Shown: positions 55,801-61,109, numbered from the stretch's first letter. The stretch: 64,000 nucleotides of DNA from Calliopsis andreniformis (GCF_051401765.1 NC_135071.1:9402961-9466960); one strand, 5' to 3'. Notes: a model not told the origin generated them from the letters alone. Numbers and translations are program-made.

Positions 55801-58800
55801 TCCCATAGATTACTATTATCGCCAGTATTTCAGTTTAATACCTACATATTCTTCGTTTCTCCCAAAAATTCATTCATCCATTTATTCGTCGCAGACTATG
55901 TATTTTTGATGCACCAGAGCTCTTACGAAAATTCACCAGAAGAACCTTCCCCACAGAGTATTCCTAAATGATCACGGTATCATCGATCGTATAAGGTCTG
56001 CTTGAGGAATACACGATTTTGACCAGCTCGAGTTTCAATTGTCGTATCTTTGGTGTCGTTTTTTAGACAAACAACGCGCTGCTAAGCCCACCTTGTACAC
56101 ACTATCGTAGAAGAAGTAGCGTAATGTTCAGTGACGTGGTGTTATTGCACGGTAGCAATAGCGTTGGGAACGCGTTGCAAGCTGGCACGACGATATCGCC
56201 CGGTGAACGTAACGTATGTTCGAGCGAAAAAATGACACAGACCGGTGACGGTAACGTCTGGTCGAGTCCACTGGTCGACCATATCCAGGTACTTTCTACT
56301 GTGAGCTAGTATCGTTCGTCGAGCGTGTCCACTTTATCCCTGTAATTCGTTATGTGCACGTGTCGCCGCAGATGCAGGCAGACCTGAGCGGGAACGAAGC
56401 CATGACATGTCAGGAACTGCTGGCGTTAAGCGGCGCTTTGAGTGCCGCGTTGCCGACAGGTCAGTTGGCCTTGGATTCTTTCCTGAATTCCCTCACGAAA
56501 GGTACGTGTATTTTTCTGAATTAATATGAACGACTTGTTTCTTCTTTTTATCATTATTCGTGGCAATTTATCGTAGTGTTATGAAAAAATATACTTTCTT
56601 ACTTTCGCAAGAAATTTTGGGTATCTTTTACAGGCTTTTAGTACTCGATCTAAATTTCATATGAGATTTCTTATAGTTCGTTAGATTTTTGAGGTATGAA
56701 AGTTTCAAGTTAAAAAATGTGGGAACAAGTGGATTTAGGGGAAAGAATTATTGTCCATTATTTAACTGCACAGTGTTTTCTTATAACTTTCTTGTTTTTT
56801 TGGAAATATTTTTTTGCTACTGTTTTACATGCTATTTTTTAGTTTTACTGCCTATTTAGCGTTACAGTTTATTTTATGATGTTTTATAAAAGGTGTGTAG
56901 GGAGTTTAATCACAGGTGTCAGAAATTTTGAAAGGGTGGTTCTACATACTAAAATAAAATGAAAATGCATTTGGGGCTTCATTACAGAATAATTAATTAC
57001 TGAGAATACGTCTAAACTACACGTGAGATGTGTCTGACTCGAGACTTATTCTACTGATTTGGCTGTGTCTGACCAAATATACGCCCGCAGTAGAATAAGT
57101 TAGACACATTTCACGCGAATTTAATTGCACACGGAAGGGAAGTTTTACACGCAATTCTGTTTTTTTTCTTTTTGTCCTAGTTTGACATGTAGAATCATCT
57201 CTTAAAATTCCTGACACCTGTTGTCGAATAGAAAAATACACTGCGTACGTATGTATTATGGTAATAACGTTTGATGAAAAAATAATTTATACAAAGCCAT
57301 TTAAGAATTAACTCAGAAGATTTAAGGGTATAGAATATTCTCTAAACAAAAGGAAAGAAACATTAGATAAACATGTGTGGCTATTGAACGTCAAATTATT
57401 ACCTTAAACTTTTACACAATGAGACTTTAATTAAATAGCTTAACTAAATAGCAATATATATTACATAGAAAAATGAAAGATAAAAAATATTTAAAAAATA
57501 AAACATTATCGTTGATAAAACCATATGAAATAATATGAGACTTCGAAATATGTGTTATATATCTTTAAATTTTTTTATCTTTTCTCATGAAAAATTTTAA
57601 TATGCTTAGACAAAGCTTCTATAAGAAACTACAACTTTTTTTTACAAAAACGGAGAGAAATACTAGGGATGTAAATTAATTCGGTGCTTTAAATTATATT
57701 TTATCTATAGATCACATAAGATTTATCATTCATTTAAGCGATGTAACCTAACATAAACACAGATGACATTTGTTTACGACTACCACAAGACACGAAAATA
57801 AACGAACTTAAAATAGTAACTAGAAGCGAGTAAATTTAAGACATCGAATTAATTGCATTAAGTAAAAATTGCTTAAGCAAATTGCTTAAGTAAATTTATA
57901 TATATATCATTTATTTTAGGGATAAGAGATCGACATATTACCATGGAGGAACGTTCGCAATGGTTGGCGTCCGATATTGATAATTGCTCCTGTTGCTGTG
58001 AACTACAGGGCACTGATCAATGGCCAGACGAGGCTGAAAAATGGGCCAAATCCTCACGCGTGAGAAGATTCCTGCGAGCTTGTGGAAACAGTTGCATTTG
58101 TTCGATACGCTGTATAAGACGGTCAATTAAGAAACTAGTCGAGCACAAATACTTTCAACAGGGTATTTTAGTGGCAATTTTAATCAATACATTGAGCATG
58201 GGGATAGAATACCACAACCAGGTCAGTATTTCACTCGACGCGTATGCCTGTTTTTCCTCTATGCCAATTTATTATGATCAACTGTAAACTGAATATTTCC
58301 GTTCCTAAATACTCAAATAAATATGGTGTTCTTTTTCTGTTCATCGGTCGGCAGCCAGAGCAATTAACCATAGTGGTTGAAATAAGCAATATTGTATTTT
58401 CGGCCGTTTTCGCCGTGGAAATGTTACTCAAGATAATAGCTGAAGGACCGTTCGGTTACATCAGCAATGGATTTAATGTCTTCGATGGGGTCGTCGTAGT
58501 ACTTAGGTATGTTTGCAAAATTATAAATTTAAATAAATTTAAGACAACTGATACTACTTTTTATTTAACTTTTTGAGCTTTAAACTACTAATTCAAGATG
58601 GAAAACAATTAAATGACTTATGAAAGACACATTCTATATCATTTCTGGATTACTAAAGTCTCGTCACTCATAGAATAGAAACATAGCTGTCTGAAAATGC
58701 CTAGACCTTGTGCATATGTGCCTGGAAGGCATACTTGGACCGCAAAAGATTAACACTTTGCTGCGTCATTCGCTTACGAATGGCTTTGCTTGCAGGGGTA

Positions 58801-61106
58801 TTAACTAAAGCGATAACAATTTCAAATGATGTATATTATAATATAGCAGGCATCGTAGGAATTTTGTTTAAATTTTAATTAAAATCTTGAATTAAAATTA
58901 GGATATCTTCAGTTGTATAAAAATTATGATAAATATAATGTCGCAGCAAATATGTTAAATACTTTATAGGCAAATCTATCGTTTATTAAGCATAATTCAA
59001 ACAAGAATTTTATGAAGTCATTACATGCTTGAATAAATACGATTTATAAAAATATATCGCAAAATAATGATAAAATTGAAGTTAGTTATTCATAGTCAAT
59101 TTCATTGAAATAAAATTATAATTTAAAATTATAATATATAAATGTCTGTATATAGGTTTTGTTCATTTTTGTTTATAATTTACTATGAAAATATAATTAA
59201 TTTCGTTTGTACTTGCTAAACTCGTTTACCAAAAAATATTTCTATTAAAGAATAAATAACAAACCCATTACACGATTTTTTAGTTTCTATGCGCTACATT
59301 TACGTCTCATTTAAAATTTGTAATTAAATTTTCAAATAACACTTAAACTTTGATATTGTAACTAATGAAATTGTTAATGTAATAATACCCATAAGGTATT
59401 ATATATAAGATATTTTATTAACTACTTTATCGATACAATATTTGATTAAAATAATTAAAATGGTACATATATTCCATAAATTCCATTTATGAACTGCACC
59501 GAGAGAGAAGTAATTTAATCCGCTTTATTGAGTTTTAATAAATGTAAAGATTAAATTTCGCAAACATACACATATATTACTGATACTTTGTTAATGGATA
59601 AAATATTATCGTGAAATAGCTGAAGGGTACAGAATGAAACTAATGGTTCTACTAAAATGATTAAATTCTGCTGTTTCCCTTCGTAGATATTTTAAGTTTT
59701 CATAAAGTCATAAATACATCAACTTTAGAATATAGAATAAGTACCTAATTTAGCAAAGTAGAATTAGGTTTCATATATAAAGTGCATACGTTTTCTTTTT
59801 TTAAATATCCAATATTAAATTTTCACTGCCATCAGTATGTCTATTTTGTTCTTTCTGACACTTTGTTGGTTTCCCTTCATGCTCTTTATTTATGCTAATA
59901 TAATTAAAAAAAGTAATTATAATTAAAAAATTAAGAAAAAATATATATTACATGCATAATAACATTATGAAAACATTCTTAAAATATACTTGATAATTGA
60001 ATTGCTATAATGAATTTTACAAATATTTTAAACCAATCAAAATAACAGAGAATTTTATTAATCGACGAAGACTAAGAAAGTAGACTATGAATAAGAATTG
60101 AAGCTAAATTATAATAATTATAAAATATGAATAGATATATGTAAGTATGTATGTAATTATAATATTCTTTTCTAATGAAATATTATTTTTTAATATGAAT
60201 CAATGAAAAAATTCAAATACAATTGGTACCTCATATTTGTAAGCACTATCATAGTTTACAAGCTTTTGAAACATTGAGAGAACTGTAGATAAGAAGTTTA
60301 AAATATTCGTAAATCATCATTGAAATTCCACAATTTATAGTAAGGGCAAAACTGTACTGCAATGTATCTAAAAAAGAAGAACGCCTAATTTAGATCACTT
60401 TTAAAATTACTGACATATTCTATAAGGAAGCAGTGACGACTAACTATCGACACCGATTGACGACTACCAATCAAATTTCAAATATAGAAATGACAGCTTT
60501 AATACAGAAATTCTATCGAAGAGATAACTCATAATAGATAATTTACAAGTAACTCTATTATTTCTTAGATATAATTGCCATATTGAATCTGCCATTTAAA
60601 ATTTCGTCGGTTACTGTCAATCAATGGTGATGGTTAAGCGTGACTAATTCCTAATAATTAAACTGCAGATATTTATGCATTTATACAAAATTTGAATGTT
60701 CAAAAAAGTACAGAACCAATTTGCAAAAATATATAAAATATCAGAAGTTATGTACACGTTATAATATTTACAGGATGAATGAAACTTTTAATTGGATTCC
60801 ACTTCTTGAACCATATGTATGAAACTAACAATTTGCATAAAAATCTGCAGTCTACTAATAATAATCTCGAACAACTAAAAACGATTCTCTTTTATCGTTT
60901 AGTGTCGTAGAAATTTGCCAAGCCTTCGTCGAAGAGAGGAGTGGTAGCTCTGGCTTGAGCGTGTTGAGGACCTTCCGCTTGTTGCGAATCCTAAAGCTCG
61001 TGCGATTCTTGCCAAACCTGCGGCGGCAGCTATTCGTGATGTTGCGAACGATGGATAACGTTGCCGTATTCTTTTCCCTTTTAGTACTTTTCATCTTTAT
61101 ATTCAG
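9606..61106 (+). CDS. Ca-alpha1T: T-type (Cav3) voltage-gated calcium channel alpha-1 subunit, partial gene (15 exons)
   Basis: This is a pore-forming subunit of a low-voltage-activated calcium channel in the plasma membrane; it admits calcium near resting potential and supports rhythmic firing. Coding exons: 9606-9723, 13379-13512, 28739-28836, 30663-30834, 44283-44386, 46457-46632, 47741-47833, 47991-48169, 49434-49600, 51679-51968, 56067-56288, 56372-56501, 57920-58221, 58355-58506, 60903-61106. Every intron is GT-AG and all phases fit, giving one open frame of 846 full codons. Domain I is complete and domain II runs to S5. Diagnostic T-type features are the domain I pore SLEGW, the IS6 run [15 protein letters not shown] and the following STLAS...SEP...CY gating-brake segment. 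High-voltage channels (cacophony, Ca-alpha1D) would carry a beta-subunit-binding AID helix after IS6; none is seen. The protein is truncated at both window-side ends: N-terminus and domains II-S6 to IV are missing here. Confidence 0.95.
10270..10634. repeat. Palindromic TIR element, family A copy 2
   Basis: The left end reads AGGGTGTTTAACGATGGGTG and the right end CACCTATCGTCGAATACTCT, which are inverted copies of each other. An inner inverted pair (GACTTATTCTACTGAC against GTAGAATAAATCCCAA) makes most of the element a hairpin. It sits in the 9724-13378 intron. Confidence 0.85.
12828..13216. repeat. Diverged tandem direct duplication (unit about 220 bp)
   Basis: GTTATATTTTACTTGTAAGC and CTACTATCCTTATAT at 12828 reappear as GTTATATTTCATTTGTAAAC and CTACTATCCTTATAT at 13047. 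TTATTTGTGGGCCAAGACAC at 12944 reappears as TTATTTGTGGGTTAACACAC at 13186. It lies just upstream of the exon at 13379. Confidence 0.75.
13379..13512 (+). CDS. Ca-alpha1T: Exon encoding domain I S2 to S3
   Basis: It begins in phase 0 after TTCACAG and reads [20 protein letters not shown], then [20 protein letters not shown] and IVVAG. FFSLEM-IKM is the charged S2 helix of the voltage sensor, and [13 protein letters not shown] starts S3, with the conserved Asn and Asp that pair with S4 arginines. It ends after two bases of a Gly codon, at donor GTAAGT. The following intron is the largest in the window, about 15.2 kb. Confidence 0.95.
14907..15013. repeat. Interspersed repeat, copy shared with 26393-26506
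   Basis: TTGCAAAACGAAGGCAGA, ACATTTTGTGCTCCAATTCA, TCACTCCTTAAATTATCG and TTGTTACATCCTGTG run in the same order as in 26393-26506. It probably represents one end of a TA-type element whose partner end was not located. An overlapping minus-strand ORF is not convincing. Confidence 0.6.
19201..19221. repeat. ATT microsatellite
   Basis: Six or so uninterrupted TTA units. Confidence 0.85.
21536..21899. repeat. Palindromic TIR element, family A copy 3
   Basis: Left terminus GGCTATTTGACAATAGATG and right terminus CATCTACCATCGAACATCC are inverted. Internal TTATTCTACTGACTCG and GTAGAATAAGTTCCAGTC fold back. Within the 15.2-kb intron. Confidence 0.82.
23434..23465. repeat. Short perfect hairpin with one bulge
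   Basis: CTGCAAACTGAATCG and CGATTCAGTTGCAG are inverted around TTT; the only defect is one extra A in the left arm. It lies in a locally GC-rich patch of the 15.2-kb intron. Confidence 0.8.
25400..25492. repeat. Inverted repeat next to hAT-type element
   Basis: GAGATCTCCCGTACGTCTCA and CACC are matched inversely by GGTGTGGGACGTGTGGGAGA, about 45 bases later. The stretch is GC-richer than its surroundings and may be another decayed terminal-repeat element. Confidence 0.5.
25545..25717. mobile_element. hAT-type miniature element (173 bp)
   Basis: Inverted ends CAGGGATGGTATGAGACCTG and CAGGGATGGTGTGAAACCTG are flanked by AGTACAGC and AGTACAAT, a diverged 8-bp duplication (6 of 8 identical). 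CAGGG-type ends and an 8-bp target duplication are hAT hallmarks. The interior is GC-richer than the surroundings and holds a small inverted GGGGATT/AATCCCC pair. Confidence 0.72.
25954..26832. mobile_element. hAT-type non-autonomous element with perfect 8-bp target duplication
   Basis: Ends CAGGGATGGTATTCGGTC and (inverted) CAGGGATAGTATTTGGTT are bordered by ATTTTATA at 25946-25953 and again at 26833-26840. Repeated AAACCGAAATTTATTTCGG-like motifs fill both arms. A further CAGGGATGATATTCAGTCCC at about 26165 suggests another related copy inserted within. A part shared with 14907-15013 lies at 26393-26506. No transposase is recognised. Confidence 0.85.
26393..26506. repeat. Interspersed repeat, copy shared with 14907-15013
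   Basis: GTGCAAAACAAAAGCAGA, ATATTTTGTGATCCAATTGA, CCACTCCTTAAAATATTG and ATGTTACACCCCGTA occur in the same order as in 14907-15013. The CACCCCG-type end looks like an inverted CAGGGTGTAAC terminus. Confidence 0.65.
28028..28376. repeat. Palindromic TIR element, family A copy 4
   Basis: Left GACGAGACATCAGAAATTG and right TCTGACGTCTATTGTCGAAC are inverted. The inner TTAGGACTTATTCTATTGAC and GTAGAATAAGTCCTAAGTC form a near-perfect stem. It ends about 360 bases before the exon at 28739. Confidence 0.82.
28739..28836 (+). CDS. Ca-alpha1T: Exon encoding domain I S3 end and S4 voltage sensor
   Basis: The exon completes the Gly codon and reads [20 protein letters not shown] followed by [12 protein letters not shown]. 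Arginines at every third position ([14 protein letters not shown]) form the S4 voltage sensor. The acceptor follows TTTATTGCAG, and the donor GTAAGT lies at 28837 after one base of the next Ser codon. The short S3-S4 loop holds Glu where mammalian Cav3.2 carries its nickel-binding His191, by my unaided alignment. Confidence 0.95.
28837..30662 (+). other. Ca-alpha1T: Intron between IS4 and IS5 exons
   Basis: A 1.8-kb intron, GTAAGT donor and TCTTACAG acceptor, containing the diverged fold-back at 29727-30176. Confidence 0.85.
29727..30176. repeat. Diverged fold-back repeat of about 450 bases
   Basis: GTAAGTTGAAAAACAGTACA then AGTCCAAAA near 29738 is matched inversely by TTTTGGACTTGTATTGTTCT near 30138. 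Inner pairs include AAAGTGTATTAA with TTTAATACACTCT and ACTGGGATAGTTACC with a GGTAA...CCCAGTA stretch. It precedes the exon at 30663. Confidence 0.6.
30663..30834 (+). CDS. Ca-alpha1T: Exon encoding domain I S4-S5 linker, S5 and turret start
   Basis: It reads (S)[18 protein letters not shown], then [19 protein letters not shown], then [40 protein letters not shown] is the highly conserved S4-S5 linker and S5 start of Cav3 domain I, and [11 protein letters not shown] is the S5 end. The acceptor is TCTTACAG, and the exon ends after GA with donor GTAAGT at 30835. Sequence just upstream of the acceptor stays open in this frame but resembles nothing in the family. Confidence 0.95.
31639..31849. 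mobile_element. Candidate TTAA-flanked miniature element with GGGGCA termini
   Basis: TTAA at 31635-31638 and 31850-31853 bracket CTCTTTGGGGCACAG and (inverted) TTCCTTGGGGCATAG, 12 of 15 identical. Length 211 bp, noncoding. Confidence 0.6.
32348..34098. mobile_element. 1.75-kb fold-back element with family A-like termini
   Basis: The ends (AGGTTGTCCATAAGTG and, inverted, AGGGTGGTCGGCCACGGG) lead into matching inner sequence (GGGTGATTCTAGACATT against GGATGACTTTAAACGTG). Further inverted pairs lie progressively inward: TCATAAGTGCAACGATGCAT near 33208 with ATGCATCGTTGCACTTATGA-type sequence near 33690, and ATCAATATTTCATGAGAT near 33338 with its inverse near 33580. The whole element therefore folds around about 33450. 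ORFs inside are shared fragments of the arms, and no transposase is recognisable. Confidence 0.8.
34100..35600. promoter_or_regulatory. Ca-alpha1T: CpG-dense islands in the 13.4-kb intron, candidate enhancer
   Basis: Two GC-richer stretches (34100-34500 and 34900-35600) flank AT- and GA-rich simple repeats. The first has several homeodomain-like core sites (TAATTA, CTAATTAC, CAATTAG) among CpG-rich sequence. No exon reading in the channel family is possible there. A regulatory role is inferred only from composition. Confidence 0.3.
34850..34891. repeat. GA microsatellite
   Basis: A run of about 13 GA units with two AAAG interruptions, preceded by a short A tract and GTGTGTG. The plus-strand frame through it (ERERERE) is not a gene. 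Confidence 0.9.
35834..36185. repeat. GACGTC-rich interspersed element, copy 1
   Basis: It begins CCCATGTAGCATAGAAACGT and ends GTGTGTTATCTGGG, weakly inverted termini. The body repeats AAGACGTC/GACGTCT hexamer cores many times on both strands. It aligns end to end with 38310-38637. No coding frame. Confidence 0.75.
38310..38637. repeat. GACGTC-rich interspersed element, copy 2
   Basis: It begins ACCATGTAACACAGACACGT and ends TCGTGTGCTATCTGGG, matching copy 1. The shared landmark GGACGTAAATTTCGGAAGTC lies in the right half of both. TTTAAGACGTC units recur through the body. Confidence 0.75.
38908..40340. repeat. Long degenerate element with palindromic core (about 39705-40190)
   Basis: Inverted pairs lie about a centre near 39940: GATTTTGATGAAATTTGGAA at 39767 with AAGTTTCATCAAAATCGTAC near 40105, and CTGAAAACCACCCTCC at 39862 with GGGGGTGGTTTTCAACCCC near 40034. 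Outer copies of TCTCGAAAC/GTTTCGAGA continue on each side. The left part from GGGGGTAGGCCATTTTGAC has no clear partner, so the limits are uncertain. No transposase was found. Confidence 0.55.
42175..42478. mobile_element. 304-bp TIR element starting CAGGGTGG
   Basis: Left CAGGGTGGTGTTGAATTAG and, inverted from the right, CAGAGTATTACTGAAATAT share diverged repeats that include TGTACAGGTTGATA against TGTACAGGCTGATA. About 55 bases per arm. A short plus-strand ORF across its left half has no recognisable product. Confidence 0.65.
44283..44386 (+). CDS. Ca-alpha1T: Exon encoding domain I extracellular turret (first part)
   Basis: The single first base C completes an Asp codon; then comes [20 protein letters not shown] followed by [14 protein letters not shown]. 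The pattern YICSRP-DNGM-SC matches the cysteine-containing turret of Cav3 domain I (ICSQPRENGMRSC in mammals). The acceptor is TTGGTTTTCTAG, and the donor GTGAGT is at 44387 after one base. A 13.4-kb intron lies before it. A 749-bp inverted-repeat element starts 136 bases after the exon. Confidence 0.93.
44522..45270. mobile_element. 749-bp TIR element, TA-flanked
   Basis: Ends CAGGGTGAAACATTTAAATA and (inverted) CAGGATGGGGTATTTAAATT lie between TA dinucleotides. Similarity of the two ends continues for over 100 bases, to AAGGGGCACATGTAATGG against AAGGGGCACGTGTAACGA. It shares layout and some motifs with 50039-50813. It is noncoding and starts 136 bases after exon 44283-44386. Confidence 0.85.
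45729..46079. repeat. Palindromic TIR element, family A copy 5
   Basis: Left TATTCGAAAACAGGTGTTAG and right AACATCTGTCGTCGAACATC are inverted. Internal CTGACTTGGTACTTAT and GTAGAATAAGTCTCAAGTC fold back. It sits between exons 44283-44386 and 46457-46632. Confidence 0.82.
46457..46632 (+). CDS. Ca-alpha1T: Exon encoding domain I turret with N-glycosylation sites and pore helix start
   Basis: It reads (G)[19 protein letters not shown], then [19 protein letters not shown], then [20 protein letters not shown]. Three N-x-T sequons (NNT in CNNTA, NAT, NNT before CVNW) predict extracellular N-glycosylation, a recurrent Cav3 feature. CVNWN-YYT-C and NPF-G-ISFDNIG-AWVAIF match the family closely and lead into the pore helix. 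Acceptor CGCTTTTAG; donor GTGAGT at 46633, phase 0. Confidence 0.95.
46633..47740 (+). other. Ca-alpha1T: Intron before the pore-loop exon
   Basis: A 1.1-kb AT-rich intron with GTGAGT donor and GCTATAG acceptor; no repeat or other feature was recognised. Confidence 0.88.
47741..47833 (+). CDS. Ca-alpha1T: Exon encoding domain I pore loop with selectivity glutamate
   Basis: It reads [20 protein letters not shown] followed by [16 protein letters not shown] carries the domain I selectivity-filter glutamate of the EEDD ring that defines T-type channels. DAHSFW-WIYF-LLIV leads into S6. Acceptor GCTATAG; donor GTACGT at 47834. Both boundaries are phase 0. The next intron is only 157 bases. Confidence 0.96.
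47991..48169 (+). CDS. Ca-alpha1T: Exon encoding domain I S6 and gating-brake start
   Basis: It reads [19 protein letters not shown], then [20 protein letters not shown], then [20 protein letters not shown]. The first part is IS6, and the rest is the proximal I-II linker. In mammalian Cav3 this linker folds as a helix-loop-helix gating brake that holds the channel closed; the motif STLAS...SEP..CY.E is shared. The acceptor is TTGTTTACAG, and the exon ends with two bases of a Lys codon at donor GTGAGT. Confidence 0.96.
48170..49433 (+). other. Ca-alpha1T: Intron within the gating brake
   Basis: A 1.3-kb intron, GTGAGT donor and ATTCCTAG acceptor, with the degraded family A copy 6. Nothing else was recognised. 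Confidence 0.88.
48540..48900. repeat. Palindromic TIR element, family A copy 6 (degraded)
   Basis: Left GTGCTTGAGGACAGATGTCA and inner CTGACTTGTCTTATTCTACTG match the family. The right part (GATACGTAGAATCGTCC) is present but the distal terminus is eroded. Within the 48170-49433 intron. Confidence 0.7.
49434..49600 (+). CDS. Ca-alpha1T: Exon encoding second gating-brake helix and basic I-II linker
   Basis: It reads (K)[19 protein letters not shown], then [20 protein letters not shown], then [25 protein letters not shown] aligns with the second helix of the Cav3 gating brake (KYVGHIFRK type). What follows is a strongly basic and Gln-rich linker. Acceptor ATTCCTAG; donor GTAGGA at 49601 is weaker than most others in this gene. 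Confidence 0.9.
49780..49876. repeat. Short inverted repeat
   Basis: AATAACGAATAAATTCGATT and AATCGAATTTATTCGTTATT are inverted, separated by an AT-rich loop containing a smaller TTAATTA core. Just after exon 49434-49600. Confidence 0.7.
50039..50813. mobile_element. 775-bp TIR element, TA-flanked, relative of 44522-45270
   Basis: Left CAGGATGTCTCATTTAAAGT and right, read inverted, CAGGGTATTCCATTCAAAT lie between TA dinucleotides. The ends carry TGTTAAAAATATTTTTTAAC-like segments on both sides, and inner inverted pairs (AAGTACTAAGTCACTTAT with ACAAGTGACTTAATACT) extend the fold. Like the 749-bp element, the left end contains TTTGAAGAGGCACGTG. Located in the 49601-51678 intron. Confidence 0.82.
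51218..51528. mobile_element. Tc1-like miniature element (311 bp, TA-flanked)
   Basis: Inverted ends CACTATCATGCATAAGTATT and CCCTATCGTGCATAAGTGTT both run into TGGACACTTT, between TA dinucleotides. The AAGTATTTGGACA core is typical of Tc1-family termini. The centre is a pyrimidine-rich tract (about 51285-51390). It ends 150 bases before the exon at 51679. Confidence 0.82.
51679..51968 (+). CDS. Ca-alpha1T: Exon encoding low-complexity I-II linker
   Basis: It reads (A)[19 protein letters not shown] and continues through a Ser/Asn/Ala-rich stretch to [14 protein letters not shown], about 97 residues with no membrane segment. The start was chosen because the AG at 51677-51678 is the acceptor that both follows a pyrimidine tract and supplies the two bases needed to complete the preceding codon. 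Donor GTATGT at 51969, phase 0. Its place in the chain rests on phase and open frame more than on conserved residues. A Tc1-like miniature element ends 150 bases upstream. Confidence 0.85.
52291..52484. repeat. Short TIR element, family F copy 2
   Basis: ACTGCGGAGTTTTATGTATT opens and TTTGCATAAATATCCGCAGT closes. Length and termini agree with the other two copies; the interior is much diverged. A plus-strand ORF over it is incidental. Confidence 0.65.
54853..54913. repeat. Family A terminal fragment
   Basis: GCAGGATGTTCGATTACGGG followed by GAGATAATTTTAAAACG and AAGACGAA resembles the family A left end, with no right end nearby. A solo, diverged terminus in the 51969-56066 intron. Confidence 0.55.
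56067..56288 (+). CDS. Ca-alpha1T: Exon encoding I-II linker segment with RRRSS motif; symmetric cassette
   Basis: It reads [20 protein letters not shown], then [20 protein letters not shown], and ends SSPLVDHIQ (74 codons). Acceptor GTTTTTTAG; donor GTACTT at 56289. Both ends are phase 0, so skipping it keeps the frame. RRRSSV fits a protein kinase A consensus (R-R-x-S). It is followed by an 83-base intron, the shortest in the window. Confidence 0.88.
56372..56501 (+). CDS. Ca-alpha1T: Exon encoding I-II linker, C-terminal part
   Basis: It reads [20 protein letters not shown] followed by [20 protein letters not shown] and LTK. The Leu/Ala-rich [16 protein letters not shown] stretch looks helical. 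The acceptor is GCCGCAG; a second AG six bases downstream (ATGCAG) could also be used and would drop Met-Gln only. Donor GTACGT at 56502 after one base of a Gly codon. Confidence 0.88.
56502..57919 (+). other. Ca-alpha1T: Intron before the IIS1 exon
   Basis: A 1.4-kb intron containing family A copy 7. Near its end, TTGCTTAAGCAAATTGCTTA forms a small palindromic and direct repeat about 40 bases before the acceptor. Confidence 0.85.
56895..57231. repeat. Palindromic TIR element, family A copy 7
   Basis: Left TCACAGGTGTCAGAAATTTT and right AAAATTCCTGACACCTGTTG are inverted. The inner GAGACTTATTCTACTGATTT and GCAGTAGAATAAGTTAG pair. An ORF on the minus strand across it is only a by-product of the repeat. 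Confidence 0.82.
57920..58221 (+). CDS. Ca-alpha1T: Exon encoding end of I-II linker, Cys-rich segment and domain II S1
   Basis: It reads (G)[18 protein letters not shown], then [20 protein letters not shown], then a basic Cys-containing stretch ([18 protein letters not shown]), then [20 protein letters not shown] and [27 protein letters not shown] is the Cav3 IIS1 signature. The cytosolic cysteine clusters (CSCCC and [11 protein letters not shown]) stand out. Acceptor TTATTTTAG; donor GTCAGT at 58222, phase 0, followed by a 133-base intron. Confidence 0.95.
58355..58506 (+). CDS. Ca-alpha1T: Exon encoding domain II S2 and S3 start
   Basis: It reads [20 protein letters not shown], then [20 protein letters not shown], then [25 protein letters not shown] is the IIS2 helix and N-FD--VV opens IIS3. 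Acceptor GGTCGGCAG; the exon ends with AG of a Ser codon at donor GTATGT (58507). The last base pattern AG|GT is shared with the next exon end. Confidence 0.95.
58507..60902 (+). other. Ca-alpha1T: Intron within IIS3
   Basis: A 2.4-kb, very AT-rich intron with family F copy 3 at its 3' end. Around 58750-58803 a TTAA-bounded GC-richer patch contains the small hairpin CATTCGCTTACGAATG. Nothing else was recognised. Confidence 0.83.
60662..60851. repeat. Short TIR element, family F copy 3
   Basis: ACTGCAGATATTTATGCATT opens and TTTGCATAAAAATCTGCAGT closes, the cleanest inverted pair of the family. It ends 51 bases before the exon at 60903, so it is part of that acceptor's upstream context. Confidence 0.72.
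60903..61106 (+). CDS. Ca-alpha1T: Exon encoding domain II S3-S5 including S4 voltage sensor
   Basis: It reads (S)[19 protein letters not shown], then [20 protein letters not shown], then [20 protein letters not shown] and LVLFIFIF. The S4 charges are R, R, R, K, R at every third position; [17 protein letters not shown] is the Cav3 IIS4-S5 linker. Acceptor ATCGTTTAG at 60901-60902; donor GTAAGT at 61107 after AG of the next codon. The expected next peptide (SILGM... of late IIS5) was not found before 64000. Confidence 0.96.
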
Positions 61107-61109
61107 GTA

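Larger units (their letters stand above)
51969..56066 (+). other. Ca-alpha1T: Intron in the I-II linker
   Basis: A 4.1-kb intron with family F copy 2 and a family A terminal fragment; otherwise AT-rich with no recognised feature. Confidence 0.83.
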
